Shown here in pieces: positions 52,388 to 59,033 of a DNA stretch of 64,000 nucleotides. A program made the position numbers and the translations under genes. The notes beneath the pieces are model-generated. The model was not told the DNA's origin. It saw nothing but the letters and a program-made list of their open reading frames with translations, and ran no database searches. Positions within the stretch are counted from its first letter, which is position 1. Each line of letters begins with the position of its first letter. The DNA is from SZUA-117 sp964630795 (lineage in GTDB: Bacteria > Pseudomonadota > Gammaproteobacteria > Steroidobacterales > Woeseiaceae): positions 14,609-78,608 of the forward strand of contig CAZVWF010000003.1 of NCBI GenBank assembly GCA_964630795.1, read 5' to 3'.

Positions 52388-54154
52388 ATGTCGGAGCGTC
52401 TCGATCCCCGGGCAAAAGTGGTTTACAAGCGTTTGTGGCGTTACGTCTCGCCGCACAAGGGCTTTGGCCTGCTCGCCGTAATCTCAATGATTGCCGCTGC
52501 CNNNNNNNNNNTCGGCTCGCTGGTGGCGCTGCTCAAGCCGTTGACCGATGAAGGCCTCGTTGCGCAGAGCCTGCAAGCGGTCGAAACCGTTGCCATCGGG
52601 TTTATTGTCGCTTTCATCGCTCGTGGCCTGGCTGGATTCGGTACTGAGTATGCCTTGGGATGGATTGGCCGGCGGGTCATCAGCGACCTGCGTCGCGACG
52701 TGTTTCGCAAGTTTCTGACGCTGCCGTCGAGTTTCATCGAAACGCACGCGACCGGCCCCATGATGTCGCGGATGACGTACAACGTTGAAATGGTCGCAGA
52801 GTCTGTGACAACGGTGGTTACGGTCATGGTCCGCGACCTGCTGACCATATTGGCGGCGATGGGCCTGATGCTCTGGTTCAGCCCGCGATTGTTCATCTTC
52901 GTGATGGTGCTGATACCGATCATCGCTATCCTTATCCAGGTGCTCGGCAAGGCGTTCCGGCGTTACAGCGGACGCATCCAGGACTCCATCGGCGAGGTGA
53001 CCCAGGTCACCGAAGAAGTCCTCCGCGGCAATCGTGTCGTCAAGAATTTTGGTGGCTACGAATACGAGATGGAACGGCTGACGGAGGTCGATGAGTGGAA
53101 CCGCAGGCAAAACCTGAAGCTCATCCGCGTGCGTTCGCTGGGCGTTGCGGTGACGCAGGTTATCTTCGGGTTTGGCGTCGCGACCGTCGTTTATGCGGCG
53201 GGTGCTGAATCCAGTGATGGAAACCTGACGACCGGTGGATTTATTGCGTTCTTTAGCGCAATGATGATGATGCTGCAGCCGTTGCGACGGGTCACAAACA
53301 TCAATGCGACATTGCAGCGGGGCATCGCAGCAGGCGACAGCCTTTTCCAGATTATCGACGAGCCGGATGAGGTCGATTCCGGCAACCATGTGGCTGAAAG
53401 GATCAGTGGCACTGTCGAATTCCGTAACGTCGGCTTTTCCTATGATGATGATAATTCGCCCGTGCTCTCCGATGTCAGTTTTGCCGTCGAGTCCGGCAAG
53501 TCAATAGCGATCGTTGGTCACTCCGGCAGCGGCAAGTCCACGCTGATCAGCTTGCTGCCAAGGTTTTACGACGTGGATTCGGGCGATATTCTCCTCGACG
53601 GCAGATCTGTGTCCGAATACAGGCTGGATAACCTGCGCGCAAATATCAGCCTGGTGAGTCAGGACATCGTTCTTTTCAATGACACGATTGAGAACAACCT
53701 GGCCTATGGGCAACTTCGCCGGAAAAGCCGCGCCGAAATTCTGCAGGCCGCAGAAGCCGCGCATGTCATGGATTTCGTCCGCGACCTTCCTGACGGCTTC
53801 GAAACCGTGGTCGGTGATCGCGGCATCCTTCTGTCGGGCGGGCAACGACAGCGCATCGCGATCGGTCGGGCGATCCTGAAGAACTCGCCGGTCCTCATTC
53901 TGGACGAGGCAACGTCGTCACTGGATACGAAGTCCGAGCGACGAATCCAGGAGGCGCTGAATAACCTGGTGCAGAACCGTACGACGCTCGTTATTGCGCA
54001 TCGTTTATCAACCGTCGAAAAAGCGGACCAGATCATCGTCCTGGACGAAGGCCGTATCGTCGAATCGGGCACACATCACCAGTTGCTGGATACCGATGGT
54101 CTGTACGCCGTACTTTACCGGTTGCAGTTTTCGGATGAGTCGTCCGGTAAGTAG
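52388..54154 (+). CDS. msbA: lipid A export ATP-binding/permease protein MsbA
   Basis: Half-type ABC flippase that moves lipid A-core across the inner membrane. Six N-terminal helices; the nucleotide-binding domain has Walker A VGHSGSGKSTLISLLPRFYD, signature LLSGGQRQRIAIGRAIL, Walker B VLILDEATSSLD and H-loop IAHRLSTVEKAD. The block FINEEIT-equivalent TGPMMSRMTYNVEMVAESV matches MsbA. 588 aa (582 in E. coli). The 10-base N run falls in helix 1 and keeps the frame. It is 18 bp before lpxK. Confidence 0.95.
   Translation: MSERLDPRAKVVYKRLWRYVSPHKGFGLLAVISMIAAAXXXXGSLVALLKPLTDEGLVAQSLQAVETVAIGFIVAFIARGLAGFGTEYALGWIGRRVISDLRRDVFRKFLTLPSSFIETHATGPMMSRMTYNVEMVAESVTTVVTVMVRDLLTILAAMGLMLWFSPRLFIFVMVLIPIIAILIQVLGKAFRRYSGRIQDSIGEVTQVTEEVLRGNRVVKNFGGYEYEMERLTEVDEWNRRQNLKLIRVRSLGVAVTQVIFGFGVATVVYAAGAESSDGNLTTGGFIAFFSAMMMMLQPLRRVTNINATLQRGIAAGDSLFQIIDEPDEVDSGNHVAERISGTVEFRNVGFSYDDDNSPVLSDVSFAVESGKSIAIVGHSGSGKSTLISLLPRFYDVDSGDILLDGRSVSEYRLDNLRANISLVSQDIVLFNDTIENNLAYGQLRRKSRAEILQAAEAAHVMDFVRDLPDGFETVVGDRGILLSGGQRQRIAIGRAILKNSPVLILDEATSSLDTKSERRIQEALNNLVQNRTTLVIAHRLSTVEKADQIIVLDEGRIVESGTHHQLLDTDGLYAVLYRLQFSDESSGK
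52502..52511. other. assembly gap (10 N)
   Basis: Ten unknown bases inside the first membrane helix region of msbA, flanked by AAA and GSLVALLKPL codons. The frame is preserved across it. Confidence 0.99.
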
Positions 54155-54172
54155 CGGTATACGTCTGTCTCG

Positions 54173-55222
54173 ATGAATACTGAGAAACACAGCTGGGTGG
54201 AGCGAACCTGGTATGGCGATTCGCCGGTGTACTGGCTGCTATTGCCACTGACTGGTTTGTTTTCGATCCTGTCCTCGATGCGACGGTTCTTTTACCGTGT
54301 CGGCATCCTGACGACACAACGTGTTGACGTCCCCGTCGTCGTTGTCGGTAACATCGCTGTCGGTGGTACGGGCAAGACACCGATTACGATCTGGCTGGTG
54401 AAAGAATTGCTAGAGCGCGGCCTGAGGCCCGCGATCATCAGCCGCGGTTACCGGGGGAATGTCGGTCCATTCCCCTGGAAGGCAGCAGAAGACAGCGATG
54501 CGACGGTCGTTGGCGACGAGGCAGTCATGCTGGCACGCCAGTGTGAATGTCCGGTGATCGTGCATCCTGACCGCGTTGCGGCGGCCCGGATGGCGATCGA
54601 GCATGGTGCCAACATCCTGGTGGCTGACGATGGCTTGCAACATTACCGGCTTCACCGGGACGTTGAGATTGTGGTCGTCGATGGGGCTCGCCGGTTAGGG
54701 AATGGGGCGTTGTTGCCGGCTGGACCCCTGAGGGAGGCGGTCTCGAGGCTCGAAGCGGCGGACATCGTCATGGTGCACCAGGAGACCGAAGAAGCCGCCG
54801 ACGCATGGGTGATGCAGCGGGGAACGGATCCGCAACCGTTCAATTTTCATCTCCAGGTCGCGGCTGTGGTAAGGCTGGACAATACGGAATCGCGGGAATT
54901 GTCGGATTTTACCGGCAAGACGGTGCATGCCGTGGCCGGCATTGGTCGCCCTGAGCGCTTTTTCCGAATGCTGGAAGCGCACGGTGTCACGGTATATCGG
55001 CACCCACTGCCGGACCACGCGGACATCGAGCCGGGCGATATTCATTTTGACGATGGGCTGGATGTACTGATGACCGAAAAGGATGCCGTAAAATGCCAGG
55101 GGCTGGATACGGCGAAGTGCTGGTATGTGCCCGTTGCGGTCGATTTTGATGACGGCATCGCCGACACAATCGCCAACATTGTTTTTCAGCGTGTTAAGAA
55201 TCAGAAAGCAGAACTGAAATGA
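54173..55222 (+). CDS. lpxK: tetraacyldisaccharide 4'-kinase
   Basis: Phosphorylates the lipid A precursor at the 4' position. An N-terminal amphipathic segment is followed by the P-loop GNIAVGGTGKTPITIWLVKE, then RPAIISRGYRGN, VVGDEAVMLARQCECPV, ILVADDGLQHYRLHRD, GARRLGNGALLPAGPLRE and VAGIGRPERFFRML. 349 aa (328 in E. coli). It follows msbA, as is usual, and overlaps kdsB by 4 bases. The small trm112-like gene often found between lpxK and kdsB is absent. Confidence 0.96.
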   Translation: MNTEKHSWVERTWYGDSPVYWLLLPLTGLFSILSSMRRFFYRVGILTTQRVDVPVVVVGNIAVGGTGKTPITIWLVKELLERGLRPAIISRGYRGNVGPFPWKAAEDSDATVVGDEAVMLARQCECPVIVHPDRVAAARMAIEHGANILVADDGLQHYRLHRDVEIVVVDGARRLGNGALLPAGPLREAVSRLEAADIVMVHQETEEAADAWVMQRGTDPQPFNFHLQVAAVVRLDNTESRELSDFTGKTVHAVAGIGRPERFFRMLEAHGVTVYRHPLPDHADIEPGDIHFDDGLDVLMTEKDAVKCQGLDTAKCWYVPVAVDFDDGIADTIANIVFQRVKNQKAELK

Positions 55223-55971
55223 CCGAGTTCGTTGTTGTCATACCCGCACGCTTTGCCTCGGAAAGGCTACCAGGCAAACCGTTGAGGAATATTGCCGGCA
55301 AACCGATGCTGCAGCACGTACATGAGCGCGGTTTGGAGAGCGGCGCGAGAGAGGTCATTATCGCAACGGACGACCAGCGAATTGCTGCCGCAGCGACAGG
55401 TTTCGATGCTACGGTATGCATGACCTCGCCGGGCCATCGTTCCGGTACGGATCGGCTGGCCGAGGTCGCTCGTACGCGCGCCTGGCCGGCAGACACCGTG
55501 ATCGTTAATTTGCAGGGTGACGAGCCGCTGATGCCGTCGCCACTCATCGGGCAGTGTGCGTCACTCCTGGAGGACGAACGTGCCGATGTCGCAACGCTGG
55601 CGTCGCCAGTTCGGTCGGAAGAGGACTTCGCCAATCCCAACGTCGTCAAGGCGGTTGTGGACTATGAAGGATTTGCGCTGTACTTCAGTCGGGCCGCGAT
55701 TCCATTCGCGCGATCTGCTGACCCGGCACGTCCGGCTATGCAGTCGGCCCTGCATCATCATGGCATCTACGCATACCGACATGGCGTGCTACAGCAAATT
55801 GTCGACGCCGAGCAGTCGCCGTTGGAGTTGGCAGAACAACTGGAGCAGTTGCGTGCGTTGAGTCTCGGCATGCGTATTAAAGTCGGTATACCGGACACGC
55901 GACCGGGACCCGGTGTCGATACCGAGGAAGACGTGCAGGCAGTCGAGGCGTTGCTGCAGTCTTGCAGTTAG
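55219..55971 (+). CDS. kdsB: CMP-KDO synthetase
   Basis: Activates KDO with CTP for lipid A glycosylation. FVVVIPARFASERLPGKPL at the N-terminus, IVNLQGDEPLMP, FSRAAIPFAR, HHHGIYAYR and EQLEQLRALSLGMRIKVG are the standard motifs. 250 aa (248 in E. coli). With kdsA at 6 kb, both cytosolic ends of the KDO pathway are in this window. Confidence 0.96.
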   Translation: MTEFVVVIPARFASERLPGKPLRNIAGKPMLQHVHERGLESGAREVIIATDDQRIAAAATGFDATVCMTSPGHRSGTDRLAEVARTRAWPADTVIVNLQGDEPLMPSPLIGQCASLLEDERADVATLASPVRSEEDFANPNVVKAVVDYEGFALYFSRAAIPFARSADPARPAMQSALHHHGIYAYRHGVLQQIVDAEQSPLELAEQLEQLRALSLGMRIKVGIPDTRPGPGVDTEEDVQAVEALLQSCS

Positions 55972-56061
55972 TACGCTGCCAATCGCTGCTGGCACGATGC
56001 GTAGTGTCTCTGTTTATCTCCTGGAAGAGGCCCGGCGGTTACGATTCCTGCAGCAATCTGC

Positions 56062-57345
56062 CTACTCGGGCGCCCTGAGCCACGCATCCGCTGCCGCAAC
56101 CGGCGTGTCCAGCGACAAAAGGAACGCCTCCAGCCACTGCAATTCCCGTCGATTCAGGCCGAGCGGAAACTCTGCCTCATTGTGACCGATCATCGCGAGC
56201 GGTGAGCGATTGTACTGGTCCAGGACTTCTGCGAGCGTTTCCTGCTGACCCTTGTGCCCGTACGGGGCCGTGCCTCCGAGGTTTCTCAGCGACGGTGTTC
56301 GCGTCGCACCGAGCAGTTCGATGCCGGTGCGAACGTAGGTCAACTCCGGACAGTTTCTTGCCGGGTCGTTGCTATAGTTGCCAAGGCAATTGAATGGGTC
56401 TTCGAGCACTTTTTGCACACCTTCGATACGACCGCGATCCGGCAAATCGCCTGGGAAGGACAGCATGCCGGTATTGTGAAATTCATTGTTCGTGAACAAT
56501 GGTCCGTTGTGGCATTCGGTGCACCGGGCCTCATCGATGAACAATTGCAGGCCAAGGATTTCCGCTCGGGTAAGAACGTCGGTGGCAGTTTCCGCATTCC
56601 CCGGGGTCAATGCACGAACATAGAGATCGAACCGGGACGCTCCATGAAGGAGGCGCCGCTCATACGCCGCAATAGCCTTGCCGAGATTGGCGTAGACACG
56701 ATTGACCTGTTGTCGATCCGGTGACGACATGTCGCTCCAGGCGGCCTGTGATTCGTCGTCAGCGAGTGGCGAGGCGTTGTCCGGAAATCGCGTGGAATCG
56801 CTGAAGTCGGGCAGAGGGCCGAACAGGGCTTCATAGGTCTGGCGGTAAGTAGCATCGTTGCTGATGAAGTGCACGTAGGCCATACGGTTTCCGCCATGCT
56901 CCGCGGGGTCCTCGAGCGGAGATAGAGCCTGCGCCCACTGACTGTCGCGTCGTCCGTCCCAGTATTGCCACGGGCTGTAGGCCGTGCCGACGATGCTTCG
57001 CGTGTTGCGCCCTGAAAGGGCGACGCCTCGCCCCTTGGGCAAGCCGTCCGTGAAGCGCTTGCCTGGTAAATGGCAGGTCGCGCAGGAAACCTGGCCGTTC
57101 CTGCTCAGGCGTGTGTCAAAGAAAAGCGCGTGACCGAATCTCGCAGCGTCGTCGTTGTCGGCGTAAGTATTCGACGGGTCGGGCGGCAATGGTGGCAAGC
57201 TGTCGATCGAAAGTGATGCCAGCAGGCTGAGGTCACTGTCACTCCAGGCATGTGGAAAGCGCGGTCCTAACTGCCACCATACGATGGCGAGAAGAATCAC
57301 GGTCCCGATAATGTATCGGGCGTTGCCTTGCCGCTTGGCGTTCAT
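56062..57345 (-). CDS. di-heme cytochrome c peroxidase / MauG-family protein
   Basis: Probable periplasmic di-heme protein. An N-terminal uncleaved membrane anchor or signal (about residues 10-26) precedes heme motif 1, CATCH (88-92), followed by FTDGLPKGRG, RNTRSIVGTAYSPWQYWDGR and heme motif 2, CTECH (275-279). The final region TRTPSLRNLGGTAPYGHKG is typical of the family. 427 aa. It may act as a peroxidase or, like MauG or MbnH, oxidise a partner protein. It is the last gene of a tight three-gene operon and overlaps the gene before it by 4 bases. Confidence 0.88.
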   Translation of the reverse strand: MNAKRQGNARYIIGTVILLAIVWWQLGPRFPHAWSDSDLSLLASLSIDSLPPLPPDPSNTYADNDDAARFGHALFFDTRLSRNGQVSCATCHLPGKRFTDGLPKGRGVALSGRNTRSIVGTAYSPWQYWDGRRDSQWAQALSPLEDPAEHGGNRMAYVHFISNDATYRQTYEALFGPLPDFSDSTRFPDNASPLADDESQAAWSDMSSPDRQQVNRVYANLGKAIAAYERRLLHGASRFDLYVRALTPGNAETATDVLTRAEILGLQLFIDEARCTECHNGPLFTNNEFHNTGMLSFPGDLPDRGRIEGVQKVLEDPFNCLGNYSNDPARNCPELTYVRTGIELLGATRTPSLRNLGGTAPYGHKGQQETLAEVLDQYNRSPLAMIGHNEAEFPLGLNRRELQWLEAFLLSLDTPVAAADAWLRAPE

Positions 57346-57740
57346 ATCGTCAGGGGAATGACCACCGTGTCCCGCCGACCGGCATTATCGACGGTGACGA
57401 AGAGTTCCCATTCGCCCTTCATGTGAAAACGAAACCCCTCGAATCGATAGCGGCCATCGCCCAGGTCTTTCGTCATCCTGGGTGCAGTCGGCAGGCCATG
57501 ATTGTGCAATGGCATGCCACCTGTCGCCGTCAGGGTTGCACCGATGACAGGCGCTCCGTCGGACGATTCAACACGAAACTCCCAGGTATGAATGCGATTG
57601 ATCTCGATGGGATCAAGTTCACTCACGTAGCTGACCCGGTAGTAACCGGATCGCGACAGCCAGGATGTGTCATCGCCGTGCGTGGGCCCGGTCCAGACAG
57701 CCAGGAAGATTACTGCCAATAAACGAAATACGTTAACCAT
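57342..57740 (-). CDS. YtkA-like periplasmic protein
   Basis: A 132-aa secreted protein with a short signal peptide (about residues 1-20) and one immunoglobulin-like YtkA/FixH-type domain. The conserved stretch MPLHNHGLPTAP (residues 76-87) is rich in Met and His, and GRYRFEGFRFHMKGEWELFV follows. Such His/Met motifs often bind copper in the periplasm, but that is inference. ATG 57740 is chosen since upstream frame is not conserved. It overlaps the genes on both sides (8 and 4 bases). Confidence 0.8.
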   Translation of the reverse strand: MVNVFRLLAVIFLAVWTGPTHGDDTSWLSRSGYYRVSYVSELDPIEINRIHTWEFRVESSDGAPVIGATLTATGGMPLHNHGLPTAPRMTKDLGDGRYRFEGFRFHMKGEWELFVTVDNAGRRDTVVIPLTI

Positions 57741-58368
57741 TACTGACTCCATCGACGACCACCCCACGTTGTTTTTGCCAATGTCGTTGCCAGCGCGTAA
57801 TCGTGCCATTCAGCCAGAGGTAGTTGAGTTGCAGAAAAACCGCAATCAATACGAACCAGGGCCACCAACCCAGCCCGGCGAAGCCTACCTCAAAGGGAAA
57901 CACGGCGGTATACACTTTTCCCGTGTCCGGATTTCGCACGTTAACAATGCCGACGAATTCACCCTGTTCCTGGAAGTCATACATGATCGTGAAGACATCG
58001 CGCTGAATGGCGGCATCGTGGTGGATGACCGTGACTGACTCGAGATCATCGATTGCCTGGACGTCTTCGAGTGCCGTGAAAATACCCTGACCCGTGGTGT
58101 TGCGAATGATGCGAAAATCGATCGGAACGTCAGCCAGGCCACTGTGCTCGTATTCCATGATAAAGATCGTCTCGCCGGTATCGGGAATGTCTTCGCAGTA
58201 CTCTTTGTGTCCGCGTGTCGCCGGCAGGTAGATTTTGAAATGCGCCTGGTAGTAGCCGATTCGCATGATGCAGAGGTCGTCCTCCGGCGTCACGCTGCCA
58301 TGCGCAGCAACATCGTCCGGCGGTAGCAGAGCGGCAAGCAGCAAGAGTGTGGGCAGGAGTTTCGACAT
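57733..58368 (-). CDS. uncharacterised secreted protein with C-terminal membrane anchor
   Basis: A 211-residue protein I do not recognise. The signal peptide (residues 1-22, ending VAA) would leave His23 as the mature N-terminus (HGSVTPEDD). Cys33 and Cys58 could form a disulfide; His43 and His54 lie between. The middle is beta-rich (FIMEYEHSGLADVPIDFRII, VFTIMYDFQEQGEFVGIVNV), followed by one helix near the end (GWWPWFVLIAVFLQLNYLWL) and a basic tail. It heads the peroxidase operon. Start ATG 58368 was chosen because it sits before a good signal peptide. Confidence 0.7.
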   Translation of the reverse strand: MSKLLPTLLLLAALLPPDDVAAHGSVTPEDDLCIMRIGYYQAHFKIYLPATRGHKEYCEDIPDTGETIFIMEYEHSGLADVPIDFRIIRNTTGQGIFTALEDVQAIDDLESVTVIHHDAAIQRDVFTIMYDFQEQGEFVGIVNVRNPDTGKVYTAVFPFEVGFAGLGWWPWFVLIAVFLQLNYLWLNGTITRWQRHWQKQRGVVVDGVSNG

Positions 58369-58507
58369 GGCGCGTATTCTATCGAAGGAATGACTTTTTA
58401 AGTACACGTATAAGCCGCCATTGCCAATCGGGCGTATTGGCCCGCAGACCCTGCGGTGCGTTAGAATTCGCCGCCGTATTCAGCCTATTGATCACCCGCG
58501 GATTGCT

Positions 58508-58996
58508 ATGAGTAGTGGAACTGCCGAAGTCAGTGTTTTGTTTGTCTGCATGGGCAATATTTGTCGTTCGCCCACTGCGGAGGGGGTGTTTCGCCAACTG
58601 GTTGACGATGCCGGCCTTGGTGAACGAGTGCACGCGGATTCTGCCGGGACGCATGCCTACCACGTTGGCAATTCCCCGGATCATCGTGCCGCGAAGGCGG
58701 CAGAGCGCCGCGGATATTCGCTGACGGGCATACACGCCAGGCGAGTGAATACAATGGATTTTGAGACGTTTGATTTCATCGTGGCGATGGATGACGAAAA
58801 CCTCATGAACCTCCGTGACATGGCAGAGCCGGAACACCACAACAAGATTCAATTGTTCCTGGAATTTTCGGAGTCCGTGGAACTACGCGAAGTGCCCGAC
58901 CCGTACTATGGGGGTTCCAGTGGTTTCGAAAGGGTGCTGGACCTCGTGGAAAACGCGTCCCAGGCGCTGCTGGCGTCGGTGAAAGAAAAGCTCTGA
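58508..58996 (+). CDS. low-molecular-weight protein tyrosine phosphatase
   Basis: The P-loop CMGNICRS at residues 14-21 has nucleophile Cys14 and Arg20. The acid-base aspartate lies in DPYYGG. ADSAGTHAYHVG and DFIVAMDDENL fit the family. 162 aa. It could act on a tyrosine kinase of the Wzc type, but no kinase or polysaccharide cluster is in the window. It is convergent with rne, 37 bp away. Confidence 0.93.
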   Translation: MSSGTAEVSVLFVCMGNICRSPTAEGVFRQLVDDAGLGERVHADSAGTHAYHVGNSPDHRAAKAAERRGYSLTGIHARRVNTMDFETFDFIVAMDDENLMNLRDMAEPEHHNKIQLFLEFSESVELREVPDPYYGGSSGFERVLDLVENASQALLASVKEKL

Positions 58997-59025
58997 AGCG
59001 GCCATCCGGGTCCGGATGACCGCTT
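58996..59025 (-). terminator. hairpin between the phosphatase gene and rne
   Basis: On the minus strand AAGCGGTCATCCG and CGGATGGCCGCTT form a 13-bp stem around GACC, with one U.G pair; on the plus strand the same position is a C-A mismatch. It lies 9 bases after the rne stop. After the stem the minus strand continues CAGAGC and then TTTTCTTTC, so the U tract is displaced. It probably ends rne transcripts and may also stall the plus strand. Confidence 0.55.
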
Positions 59026-59033
59026 CATATCCG

